DNA of 35,690 nt. Source: Enterobacterales bacterium (GTDB taxonomy: Bacteria; Pseudomonadota; Gammaproteobacteria; Enterobacterales; Enterobacteriaceae). The notes beneath the pieces are model-generated. The model was not told the origin of the DNA, did no database searches, and was given only the letters and a program-made list of their open reading frames with translations. Both the position numbers and the translations under genes were made by a program. The stretch covers positions 1 to 35,690 of the forward strand of contig JAATFX010000078.1 in the NCBI GenBank assembly GCA_015654925.1, given 5' to 3'. Shown one piece after another: positions 7,502 through 14,881 of the stretch (positions within the stretch are counted from its first letter, which is position 1; each line of letters begins with the position of its first letter).

Positions 7502-8608
7502 CTATTTGATCAGGTGACATGAACCCGGAATACGGTGGGCATCAATGGCTGCGGAACTCCAGTCGATTCCCAGTCCCGGCTGGTCGCTGGGAAAAGCCCG
7601 GCCGTTTTCTATCCGCATGCCGGCCTGGGTCAGATCGTCGAGCTGCGGGATGTATTCGAGCCAGCGCGCGTTGGGCACGGCGGTACAGAGGGAGACGTGC
7701 AGCTCCATCAGGAAGTGCGGGCACACGGCGACATTAAAACATTCGGCCAGATGAGCCACTTTTAACCAGGGCGTGATACCGCCGATGCGGGCGACATCCA
7801 CCTGTACCACCGAGCAAGCCCCCCGTTGCAGGTATTCGCGGAAGTGCAGGGCGCTGTAAATGCTTTCGCCCACGGCTATGGGGACGGAGCTGTGCCGGGA
7901 AAGGCGCACATGGCCTTGGATATCGTCGGCGGGCAGCGGTTCTTCCAGCCAGCCGATATTCAACTCTGCATAGCGGTGCGCCCGCCGGATGGCGTCATCC
8001 ACCATAAACGCCTGATTGGCATCGGTGAAAATCTCGAAGCCGTCGCCCACCGCTTCCCTCACCGCGCCGAGCCGGGCGATATCCTCATTAAGCGGGCGGC
8101 CTACTTTGATCTTGCAGCCCATGAACCCCTTTTCCCGCGCTTGCCGCGCATCGTCAACCAGGGCCTGCGGGGGTAGATGCAGCCACCCGCCCTCGGTGGT
8201 ATACAGGGGGATACTGCTTTGCGCGCCGCCCGCCGCCAGGTGCAGCGGCAAATTGGCGCGGCGGCAGCGCAAGTCCCACAGGGCGGTATCAATCGCGGCG
8301 AGCGCCAGCGCGGTGATCGCGCCTACCGTGGTGGCATGGGTCAGGAACGCCAGCTCGCGCCAGATGCCTTCGATTTGCTCCGCGTCTTTACCCAGCAGGG
8401 CCGGCGCCAGGGTTCGCTCAAGCAAGGAAATCACGGCGGGCCCGCCGGTGCCGATGGTATAGCTATAGCCGGTACCCACGGCGCCGTCCGTATCGGTAAT
8501 GCGTACAAAAGGCGTTTCCTGGCAGACAAAAGATTGGATGGCGTCAACCCGTTTTACTTTGGGTTGCAGTTCAACCATAAAAATTTCAACTTGCGTAATT
8601 CTGGCCAT
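7502..8608 (-). CDS. Enolase-superfamily sugar-acid dehydratase (mandelate racemase subgroup)
   Basis: The product has 368 residues with an N-terminal capping domain (about 1-125) and a C-terminal barrel. All expected catalytic groups are present: KIK (Lys166, Lys168) on strand 2, metal ligands Asp196 (TDANQ), Glu222 (WLEEPL) and Glu248 (VGES), and the Asp271 (QVDVARIGG) / His298 (CPHF) dyad that marks the mandelate racemase subgroup. Most members with this layout abstract the alpha proton of an aldonate and eliminate water, giving a 2-keto-3-deoxy acid. The neighbouring SDR and FAH-family hydrolase fit such a product. It is shorter than my recollection of L-fuconate dehydratases (about 430-440), so the natural aldonate may differ. 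AGGAG lies 11 bp before the ATG. Confidence 0.85.
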   Translation of the reverse strand: MARITQVEIFMVELQPKVKRVDAIQSFVCQETPFVRITDTDGAVGTGYSYTIGTGGPAVISLLERTLAPALLGKDAEQIEGIWRELAFLTHATTVGAITALALAAIDTALWDLRCRRANLPLHLAAGGAQSSIPLYTTEGGWLHLPPQALVDDARQAREKGFMGCKIKVGRPLNEDIARLGAVREAVGDGFEIFTDANQAFMVDDAIRRAHRYAELNIGWLEEPLPADDIQGHVRLSRHSSVPIAVGESIYSALHFREYLQRGACSVVQVDVARIGGITPWLKVAHLAECFNVAVCPHFLMELHVSLCTAVPNARWLEYIPQLDDLTQAGMRIENGRAFPSDQPGLGIDWSSAAIDAHRIPGSCHLIK

Positions 8609-8659
8609 ATAACGAATACTCCTGCGTGGTCGGGGGCGGCGGTCTTTCTGCCGGCCGAT

Positions 8660-9505
8660 TTAATCGGCGGCCCTGGTTTCCTGATGTTGTTCTCCCAGTC
8701 CGGCGATACCCAGGCGGATGTGTTGTCCTGGTTTGAGGTAAACCGGCGGGGTTTGCCCCATGCCAACCCCGGGCGGGGTGCCGGTGGAGATAATGTCGCC
8801 GGGGTGCAGGGTCATAAACCGGGATATATAGGACACCAGATAGGCCGCCCCGTACACCATGGTGCGGGTTGATCCTTGCTGGTAGCGGTGCCCGTCAACT
8901 TCCAGCCACATCGCCAAATCCTGGGGGTCGTCAACTTCGTCGCGGGTCACCAGCCAGGGGCCGATCGGGCCGAAAGTGTCGCAGCTTTTGCCCTTGCACC
9001 ATTGCCCGTGGTGCTCCAGTTGGAACGCGCGTTCGGAAAGATCGTTGACCACGCAATACCCCGCCACATAATCCAGGGCGCTTTCCTGCGCAACATATTT
9101 TGCCGTTTTGCCGATCACCAGGCCCAGTTCCACTTCCCAATCGGTTTTCTGCGAACCGCGGGGGATCTCGATGCGATCGTTGGGACCGACAATGGCGCCG
9201 GTGGATTTCATGAAAATAATCGGCTCGGGCGGCACGGCGGCGCCGGTTTCCGTCGCATGATCCGAGTAATTCAGGCCGATACAAATAAATTTCCCGCTAT
9301 TGGCCACGCAGGGGCCCAGGCGCGGCTGGCCGTCCACCAGAGGGAGTCGATCAACGGCCAGCGCGGCCAGTTTGGCCAAGGCGTCGGGGCCGAGGGCCGC
9401 CCCGCCGATGTCGTCGACCTGGCCGGCGAGCGAGCGTATCCGCCCCTGCGCGTCGAGCAATCCCGGACGCTCCTGACCGGACGGACCATAACGAAGCAAC
9501 TTCAT
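8660..9505 (-). CDS. Fumarylacetoacetate hydrolase-family enzyme (2,4-diketo-3-deoxy-acid hydrolase-like)
   Basis: The ATG at 9505 is chosen, giving 281 residues, because MKLLRYGPSGQERPG is the usual start of this family. An upstream in-frame start at 9547 would add 14 unlikely residues. The FAH fold is shown by CIGLNYSDHA, KSTGAIVGPND, the metal ligands in DWEVELGLVIGK (Glu-x-Glu) with the later Asp in VVNDLSERAFQ, and STGTPPGVGMG near the C-terminus. Family members cleave C-C bonds of acyl-pyruvates. In the L-fuconate/L-rhamnonate routes the homologue splits 2,4-diketo-3-deoxy acids into pyruvate and a hydroxy acid. It is cotranscribed with an SDR and a dehydratase that would supply such a substrate. 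Confidence 0.85.
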   Translation of the reverse strand: MKLLRYGPSGQERPGLLDAQGRIRSLAGQVDDIGGAALGPDALAKLAALAVDRLPLVDGQPRLGPCVANSGKFICIGLNYSDHATETGAAVPPEPIIFMKSTGAIVGPNDRIEIPRGSQKTDWEVELGLVIGKTAKYVAQESALDYVAGYCVVNDLSERAFQLEHHGQWCKGKSCDTFGPIGPWLVTRDEVDDPQDLAMWLEVDGHRYQQGSTRTMVYGAAYLVSYISRFMTLHPGDIISTGTPPGVGMGQTPPVYLKPGQHIRLGIAGLGEQHQETRAAD

Positions 9506-9565
9506 AACGTATCTCTCTCTATTAACGGATGGGTAATGAACGGGCAAAGATGAGCGGCTGGAGGA

Positions 9566-10297
9566 TCACGCGGCCCAGCCGCCATCGATAATATGAATCT
9601 GGCCGGTAGTGAAGGTGGCCCCGGCCAGGTAGAGCACCAGGTCGGCAATCTCGTCCAGGCGACCGATACGGCCCATCGGCTGGCGGGCAATAAACGCGTT
9701 GCGCGCAGTATCGTAATCGCCCTGGGACCGGAGGCGTTGTTGCAGCGACGGGCTGTCGACCGTGCCGGGACAAATGGCATTGCAACGGATACCCTGCGTG
9801 ACGTAATCGGCGGCAACCGATTTCGTCAGGCCGATTACGGCGGCTTTGGTGACGCTATAGGCAAACCGATTCGGCACCGCTTTTACGCTTGAAGCCACGG
9901 ACGCCATGTTGATAATGCAACCCTCTTGCCGGGCGAGCATACCGGGCAGCACCGCCTGAATTAAGTGGTATTGCGCACTCACATTGAGCTGCCAGGCCAG
10001 ATCCCAATCCGCGCCGTTACACTCCAACACCGTGCCGTTATGCACAATACCGGCACAATTAAACAGCATATCAATCGTGCCTTGCCTGCTGACCACGTCA
10101 TCGATATCGGATCGGCGCAGCACATCGAGCCGCTCGGTCTGTATATTCTCCCGCCCATCCAGCTCGTTGAGTTTTTCGGCGTTCACATCGCTGGCGATAA
10201 CGTGAAAACCCGCGGCGGCCATGCGTAGCGCGGTTGACCGCCCGATACCCTGCGCCGCTCCGGTGATCAATATTTTTTGGGTTGTGCGCTGCGTCAT
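9566..10297 (-). CDS. Short-chain dehydrogenase (2-keto-3-deoxy-L-fuconate dehydrogenase / DHRS6-like)
   Basis: A classical SDR of 243 residues. The Rossmann dinucleotide motif TGAAQGIG is at 12-19, Asp37 after the second strand favours NAD+, NCAG is at 80-83, and the catalytic pair Tyr147/Lys151 (YSVTK) follows a serine near 133-137. The stretch from MASVASSVKAVPNR through KSVAADYVTQGIRCN to PGTVDSPSLQQR closely resembles human DHRS6/BDH2 and bacterial 2-keto-3-deoxy-L-fuconate dehydrogenases, as remembered. The expected reaction is oxidation of a 2-keto-3-deoxy acid to the 2,4-diketo form. It is the first gene of the leftward operon, with AAGGGG before the ATG, and is divergent from iclR. 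Confidence 0.87.
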   Translation of the reverse strand: MTQRTTQKILITGAAQGIGRSTALRMAAAGFHVIASDVNAEKLNELDGRENIQTERLDVLRRSDIDDVVSRQGTIDMLFNCAGIVHNGTVLECNGADWDLAWQLNVSAQYHLIQAVLPGMLARQEGCIINMASVASSVKAVPNRFAYSVTKAAVIGLTKSVAADYVTQGIRCNAICPGTVDSPSLQQRLRSQGDYDTARNAFIARQPMGRIGRLDEIADLVLYLAGATFTTGQIHIIDGGWAA

Positions 10298-10378
10298 CGA
10301 CTTGCCCCTTATTGAATGACAGATGTTGTTTCATAAATTGAAATTTAATGTAGCACTGCTGTTTAATATGCTCATTAG

Positions 10379-10401
10379 TGAATTTTAAATTCATATATGA
10401 A
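10379..10401. promoter_or_regulatory. Overlapping palindromes in the SDR/IclR divergent promoter (putative IclR operator)
   Basis: TGAATTT-T-AAATTCA (10379-10393) is a perfect 7-bp-arm dyad, and TTCATATATGAA (10390-10401) is a perfect 12-bp palindrome sharing four bases with it. The first has the TGRA-N7-TYCA form seen in several IclR-family operators. A looser relative, TTCATAAATTGAA, lies at 10330-10342. The gap (10298-10452) holds no gene. Confidence 0.5.
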
Positions 10402-10533
10402 CATCACATATTTTGAGTTTATTCGTCCATAATCTCGATTGGCCTCACATAAATGGTAAACTTGGCTGCATTGGAGAACATGCAATCACCGCGTTCGGGT
10501 AACGAGGGCGCGGTTGGCGGGGAGAAAAAGGTC

Positions 10534-11340
10534 ATGGCGCAGCACAAGACTGAAATTGCCCAAGAAACGGAAGAACCGGAAGATCGCTACCGGGCGCCCG
10601 CCCTGGATAAAGGCCTGGATATCCTGGAGGCGCTGGCTGAACGGGAAGAAGGGGTCTCGCAGGCTGAAATCGCCAAGGCGCTCGGGCGCAAGCCCAATGA
10701 AATCTACCGCATGCTCGATCGGCTGGTGCGCCGGGGATATGTCATTCGCAGCAGTGTCGATCAGTATGAATTATCCCTGAAGCTTTTTGAGCTGGCTAAC
10801 CGCCATTCGCCGTTCAGACGGCTCACCACCCAGACATTGCCCCACCTGCGCCGGTTTTCCCGCGAGACGCAACAGGCTTGCCATCTGGTGGTTTACGATC
10901 GCGGGGCGCTGACCGCCATCGCCCAGGTGGATGCGCCGGGTTATTGGGGATTCGGCATTCGCGTCGGTTCGCGTATCGGTTTACTTGATACCGGTTCGGG
11001 ACATGTGATGCTGGCGTTTTCCTCTGCCAGCGAACGTGAATCGATGCTCAGGGAATGTGAAGAATCCCCGGCGGGATATGTAGCCGATGAGCTGATTAGC
11101 GTATTGGGACAGGTGCGTCGGCAAGGCTATGAAATGATGCCCAGTAAACAGACCGAGGGGGTTTATAATATCGCCGTCCCGCTGTTTGCCACCAGCGATA
11201 AGGTTATTGCCGTTCTGGCATGTCCCTATCTACAACATCTTGACAGCATGGGCACGCCTTCGCGCGAAGCGGTGCTAGGCCAGCTGAAATACGCCGCCAT
11301 GCAGATCATGGCGGCCACACCCGGTGGCGTAGGGGAGTAG
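10534..11340 (+). CDS. IclR-family transcriptional regulator
   Basis: The protein is a winged-helix regulator with the N-terminal HTH (ALDKGLDILEALAEREEGVSQ onward, AEIAKALGRKPNEIYRMLDRL) and a C-terminal IclR effector domain with the VDAPGYWGF and GSRIGLLDTGSGHVMLAF segments. I prefer the start at 10534, giving 268 residues, because GGGGAG stands 9 bases before it. ATGs at 10480 (GGAG only 3 bases away) and 10453 (no binding site) are alternatives. It is divergent from the SDR-FAH-dehydratase operon and probably controls it through the palindromes in the shared gap, with a pathway acid as effector. Whether it represses or activates is not visible. Confidence 0.87.
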   Translation: MAQHKTEIAQETEEPEDRYRAPALDKGLDILEALAEREEGVSQAEIAKALGRKPNEIYRMLDRLVRRGYVIRSSVDQYELSLKLFELANRHSPFRRLTTQTLPHLRRFSRETQQACHLVVYDRGALTAIAQVDAPGYWGFGIRVGSRIGLLDTGSGHVMLAFSSASERESMLRECEESPAGYVADELISVLGQVRRQGYEMMPSKQTEGVYNIAVPLFATSDKVIAVLACPYLQHLDSMGTPSREAVLGQLKYAAMQIMAATPGGVGE

Positions 11341-11358
11341 CTTAACGGATTGGCTGGC

Positions 11359-11661
11359 TTATTTTTTCGGCTTAACCGAGACCATCTCCACCGCAGTGGC
11401 GGGGTCCATGGCTTCAACGGCCTTTTGTAATTCAGCCAACGCGAATTTCAAGGATGCAATTTCCTGCTGCAGGGCCTGGACTTCCAGCGTGGTGCGATTG
11501 GCCTTGGGAAACGCGTCAAGTACGTCGTTTTCATCAAACATACGTACCTGACGGTTATCCAGCGTCACCAACTGATATTTCAAACGGCCACTGTTGATCG
11601 CGTTATAAATGGTCTTGCGGCTGACCATCGCAATTTCAATCACCTGGCTTATTCTTAACAT
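11359..11661 (-). CDS. Small HTH (MerR/excisionase-like) protein with C-terminal coiled coil
   Basis: A 100-residue protein whose N-terminal half, RISQVIEIAMVSRKTIYNAI then GRLKYQLV and VRMFDENDVLDAF, has the look of a HTH_17/MerR-type winged helix, as found in excisionases and plasmid or phage DNA-binding proteins. The C-terminal part (about 58-90: EVQALQQEIASLKFALAEL) has heptad spacing and should form a coiled coil for dimerisation. It ends 18 bp from the convergent iclR stop and starts 51 bp after the PTS IIA stop, so it may be the last gene of the PTS operon. Only a weak GAGA sequence precedes the ATG. A regulatory role for the PTS genes is possible but not shown. Confidence 0.6.
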   Translation of the reverse strand: MLRISQVIEIAMVSRKTIYNAINSGRLKYQLVTLDNRQVRMFDENDVLDAFPKANRTTLEVQALQQEIASLKFALAELQKAVEAMDPATAVEMVSVKPKK

Positions 11662-11712
11662 CGTTTTTCTCTGACGTCTCTTTCCGGTCGGTGGAAGTTT
11701 CAGTGGTTCATT

Positions 11713-12168
11713 CTACCGTGTCGCGATGGCTTCAGTGAATAATTTTGCGATCTCCTGCGGGGTGTTTCGGCTGATTTTGTTAACCTGGGCAATATCCGCC
11801 AGCAAAGCGAAAAGCGATTGTATCACCGCCACTTTTTCGCAACTGGGATCGATGGCCATTAACACCACAATCGCCGGCTTAACCACTTTATCCGGTTCAT
11901 CGGTACGATGAAATTCCACCCCGGCATGATTGATTGCCACGGCAAACCCGGTTTGAATAACATGCTCAAACTCGGTATGGGGTATGGCGATGCTATGTGT
12001 TTCCATATCGATGCCGGTGGGATAAATCGCTTCCCTGTCCAGCACCCCTTTGAGGAAACTCTTTTTCACCAATCCATCTTCATACAGGCTATTGGCCAGC
12101 AACGTCAGCAGCCCGGTACGGCCGATCGGCTGGTCGATGGTAAAAACACGTTTTGCGCTGAACATCAT
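11713..12168 (-). CDS. PTS EIIA component, fructose/galactitol type (GatA-like)
   Basis: The product is 151 residues, the usual size of a stand-alone PTS_EIIA_2 domain. It takes phosphate from HPr on a histidine and passes it to EIIB. The active-site His is His64 in IAIPHTE, preceded by ETHSI, a typical arrangement. It follows the IIC gene with a TAATG overlap, so the two are translationally coupled. Together with IIC and IIB upstream it forms a complete sugar-specific Enzyme II of the galactitol family. The sugar is likely a hexitol, pentitol or related compound; sequence does not decide it. Confidence 0.87.
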   Translation of the reverse strand: MMFSAKRVFTIDQPIGRTGLLTLLANSLYEDGLVKKSFLKGVLDREAIYPTGIDMETHSIAIPHTEFEHVIQTGFAVAINHAGVEFHRTDEPDKVVKPAIVVLMAIDPSCEKVAVIQSLFALLADIAQVNKISRNTPQEIAKLFTEAIATR

Positions 12169-13541
12169 TATTCCCCTATCTCTACCTGCGCCGCATCTGA
12201 TTGCAGCAGCGCTTTATCTTCAAGCAAGATTTTTTTACGGTTCCACAGCGCCAGCAACAGGGTGCAGAGAATCAATAAGCCGATACCGATAGCTTTAAAA
12301 TAAAACCCCTGGATAATCACCCAAGGCAGCATGGCGCCCGCGTAATCGATGCTGCTGATGCTGGTGGCGCCGTGAGGCAGGGAGAAACCGGTGCTCATCG
12401 CCGTACTGGTCACCAATGGCGCCAGCGCGGTGCCAATCAGCAGGGCCAGGCTCAGGGTCAGCAAGCCGGTCAGCAGGGTGCGGAACATATCGCCGCGGCA
12501 CACGGCGGTCACCAGCACAAAGGCAAACGGCAGGCCGGTCAACGAGGCGAAGGGCAAAAATTGATTACCGGGAATAATCGCCGCCAGCACCAGCATGATC
12601 GGGATCATTAACATGGAAACCGATAACGTCACCGGATGGCCGACGCTGACCGCCGAATCCAGCCCGATGGAAATTTTGCCAAACGAACCGGCCCGCGACT
12701 GGGCGATATCCTGGATGCGTTCGCTGATGGGATAAACCCCTTCCATCAGCATTTTCGCCATGCGCGGAATAATGGTCATCACCGCGGCCATGGTAATGGC
12801 GGTTTGCAGGATTGACTTCACATTCACGCCGGCGATAATCGCCAGGATGGCGCCGATAATGGCCCCCAGGCAGGCGGGGTCGCCCAGGATGGACAAGCGT
12901 TTTTGGATAACCTCGGTATCGATTTTAATATCGCGTACCCAGGGGATGCGATCGACAATGGCATTTACCAGCCAGGCGGCGGGCACAAACGAGGCGGAAA
13001 AGCCATGGGGCACCGAAATACCCGGCAAATTAAGGTATTTTTCCACGTCGCGGGTGGTCCGGTCGGCAATCACCATGGTAACGACGCAGTTCAGCCCGGC
13101 GGCCAATACTCCCAGCCACAGATTATCGGTAATAATCGCCACCAGCGAACCGGTGAAGGCGTGGTGCCATAAATTCCAGATATCCACATTCAGGATGCGG
13201 GTGGTCTTGGTGGTAAGCATCAGGATATTGATGGCCACGCAGACCGGAATCACCAGCGCGCCGACCCGGGTGCCCATGGCGACCGCGGCGGCGGCGGGCC
13301 ACCCCATATCCAGCACCGTCAGATGTAAACCGAAACGCTCGACGATGGCGTTACTGACCGGCGTTAATGAATCAATCATCAAATTCACGGTAATGCTTAA
13401 CCCGATAAAACCGATCCCGACCATCAGACCGGCTTTTATCGCTTTGGCGAAGGATAACCGCAGCAACAGGCCCAGGATGATGAATATCAGAGGCATCATC
13501 ACCGAGGCCCCCATACTCAAGATGTAATCGATAATAAACAT
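12168..13541 (-). CDS. PTS EIIC component, galactitol family (GatC-like)
   Basis: A polytopic membrane protein of 457 residues, normal for EIIC of the Gat family. It starts MFIIDYILSMGASVMMPLIF and carries the family-like segments GMGWPAA-type loop (DMGWPAAAAVAMGTRVGALVIPVC), AFTGSLVAIITDNLWLG, ISIGLDSAVSVGHPVT and the late FSLPHGATSISSIDYAG. EIIC forms the sugar channel and binding site. It lies 4 bp after the IIB stop and overlaps IIA by one base. No dehydrogenase, aldolase or phosphatase for the sugar phosphate is encoded nearby. Confidence 0.88.
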   Translation of the reverse strand: MFIIDYILSMGASVMMPLIFIILGLLLRLSFAKAIKAGLMVGIGFIGLSITVNLMIDSLTPVSNAIVERFGLHLTVLDMGWPAAAAVAMGTRVGALVIPVCVAINILMLTTKTTRILNVDIWNLWHHAFTGSLVAIITDNLWLGVLAAGLNCVVTMVIADRTTRDVEKYLNLPGISVPHGFSASFVPAAWLVNAIVDRIPWVRDIKIDTEVIQKRLSILGDPACLGAIIGAILAIIAGVNVKSILQTAITMAAVMTIIPRMAKMLMEGVYPISERIQDIAQSRAGSFGKISIGLDSAVSVGHPVTLSVSMLMIPIMLVLAAIIPGNQFLPFASLTGLPFAFVLVTAVCRGDMFRTLLTGLLTLSLALLIGTALAPLVTSTAMSTGFSLPHGATSISSIDYAGAMLPWVIIQGFYFKAIGIGLLILCTLLLALWNRKKILLEDKALLQSDAAQVEIGE

Positions 13542-13545
13542 AATG

Positions 13546-13827
13546 TTAACCCTCGGCGAGAATCAATTTTTTTACGCTGTCGAAGACCTTGTCGATACCC
13601 ATGCCGGTCAACAAAGGCAATGCGTTGACCACCGGGACGGAAACCTTCACCGGGGAGGTCGATACGATAAAATCAAGATCGTCACGGGTGGTCGCTTCCG
13701 CCACCGTCCCCTGGGAGATCCGCACTTTATTCAGCAAATTCTCGCTTTGCAAAAAGGCTTCCAGTTTTTTCAATGCCACCGTGCTGGTTGCCACGCCCGC
13801 GCCACAACAGATCATCATATGTTTCAT
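13546..13827 (-). CDS. PTS EIIB component, galactitol family (GatB-like)
   Basis: A 93-residue cytosolic EIIB domain. The phosphocysteine loop is at the N-terminus in CCGAGVATSTVA, with Cys8 directly before GAGVATS as the likely phosphorylated residue; Cys7 next to it is unusual and could confuse assignment. EIIB receives phosphate from the IIA histidine and hands it to the sugar in IIC. First gene of the leftward IIB-IIC-IIA operon; a weak GCGAG stretch precedes the ATG. Length and motif are normal for the family. Confidence 0.85.
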   Translation of the reverse strand: MKHMMICCGAGVATSTVALKKLEAFLQSENLLNKVRISQGTVAEATTRDDLDFIVSTSPVKVSVPVVNALPLLTGMGIDKVFDSVKKLILAEG

Positions 13828-13880
13828 ATCAATTTCTCGCTTGGATAAGTGGGATGATTAAATCATGTTAACCAAACGCT

Positions 13881-13909
13881 AAATGTGATCGGTGTGTAAT
13901 TTTACACAC
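13881..13909. promoter_or_regulatory. Perfect 18-bp dyad and CRP-like half site upstream of the PTS operon
   Basis: GTGTGTAA-TT-TTACACAC (13892-13909) is a perfect inverted repeat with 8-bp arms. Directly beside it, AAATGTGATC (13881-13890) equals one half of the CRP consensus, but its partner half is poor. The site is about 65 bp before the IIB start and is a good operator candidate for a sugar regulator not encoded next to it, or for the small HTH protein. Confidence 0.45.
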
Positions 13910-13910
13910 T

Positions 13911-14223
13911 AAAACGAAAATAGATGCTGTTTGAAAAATAAACATTCTATTATCATTTGTTTTATAAGGTTTTTATTCAAATGGCCCATGGCGTACTGGA
14001 TCATCCGTTGTGTAATGCTCCCGGCGGCGCCCATCGCCGCTCTGGCGAAGCCGCGGGTTTGCCCGCCGTTAGGCGCTAAAAAGTGACTTATTCTTCCGGC
14101 GCGGTTGCAAGTGGACTCGTGGGGGGCCGCAAGGCGATGGGACCGCCGGCGATGAAAAAATGACGGTGAATAAAAACCACTGGCGCATTACTTATCGATT
14201 GCATGCGTATGCTTTACTTTCGG
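13911..14223. other. Gap with no recognised gene
   Basis: The first 70 bp are AT-rich and probably belong to the PTS promoter. The rest is GC-rich and gene-like in composition, but the open frames are short (for example 32 codons at 13981-14079) and nothing is recognisable. A small hairpin GCGGG-TTTG-CCCGC lies at 14053-14066. It may be gene debris or the trailer of the leftward DUF1543 gene. Confidence 0.5.
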
Positions 14224-14742
14224 CTAGCGGCCGATGGGCCTGTATCCCTGCCACTCGGGAGTAAAATGCCGCCCATGGGGGTTGGCGGTGAGGTGCAGGT
14301 AATAATCGCCGATTTTGGTCAGCAACAGGCAATCATCCACCTCTTTCAGGTTATCTTTGTGCTGCTGGTTCGAGCCGGTAAGCAGGGCCGCCAGCGCTTT
14401 TTGCTTCGCCTGCGCCGGGTTGTCCGCCACAAAAAGGTCGAACTCATGCAGCTCGGCCAGGGTGTCGGGGCGGTAGCCGCCGGCGTTCACAAAAAACAGC
14501 CGCTTGCTGCCGGGATCGGGCTGCGCGGCTAAAACAATGTCGTAGCCGTCCGCCCAGGTGATTTTTGCATAGCCATCCAAATGGATTTTATCTTTATCGC
14601 CAAACCAGGATTCGCGCAGCAGCGGTATGGCATCCTCTGGCCGGTCGACGGCGGCGAATTGAATGTCATGAACTTCGATATTGGATTTTCCCGCATTGCC
14701 GCCAATATAAAACATATATAAATTCATCGTGTCGTTATCCAT
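14224..14742 (-). CDS. DUF1543 domain-containing protein
   Basis: The product has 172 residues. The segment LYMFYIGGNAGKSNIEVHDI at the N-terminus, followed by AVDRPEDAIPLLRESWFG and a second similar half (LAELHEFDLFVADNPAQAKQKAL), resembles DUF1543, a small soluble family of unknown function. No signal peptide or membrane span was seen and no catalytic motif is recognised. The start could also be the ATG five codons later (14727), which begins directly with the conserved MNLYMFYIGG; neither has a strong ribosome binding site. It stands alone between the PTS operon and nagA, on the same strand as both, with no visible functional link. Confidence 0.65.
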   Translation of the reverse strand: MDNDTMNLYMFYIGGNAGKSNIEVHDIQFAAVDRPEDAIPLLRESWFGDKDKIHLDGYAKITWADGYDIVLAAQPDPGSKRLFFVNAGGYRPDTLAELHEFDLFVADNPAQAKQKALAALLTGSNQQHKDNLKEVDDCLLLTKIGDYYLHLTANPHGRHFTPEWQGYRPIGR

Positions 14743-14804
14743 CTGAAGAGATCGTTATGTCAGATATGATACAACCCTATGGCGATACGGCAATGCATTG
14801 CTTA

Positions 14805-14875
14805 CCGCCGCTCCCGGCGGTTGCAGCATAAGGCGTTGCTGTATAAGACATAGCGACGGGGCGGCATAAACCGCC
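14805..14875 (-). terminator. Two small GC hairpins after nagA
   Basis: CCGCCG-CTCC-CGGCGG (14805-14820) and GGCGG-CATAAA-CCGCC (14860-14875) are perfect stem-loops in the gap after the nagA stop. Neither has a T-run. They could stabilise or end the nagA transcript. Confidence 0.3.
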
Positions 14876-14881
14876 ACGCCA

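Noticed and set aside
13881..13899. Full CRP binding site before the PTS operon
   Set aside because: Only the left half (AAATGTGATC) matches; the right half fits 2 of 5 core bases, so it is reported only as a half site.
14757..14831. 24-codon ORF between nagA and the DUF1543 gene
   Set aside because: No ribosome binding site, contains the hairpin at 14805-14820, and no recognisable product.
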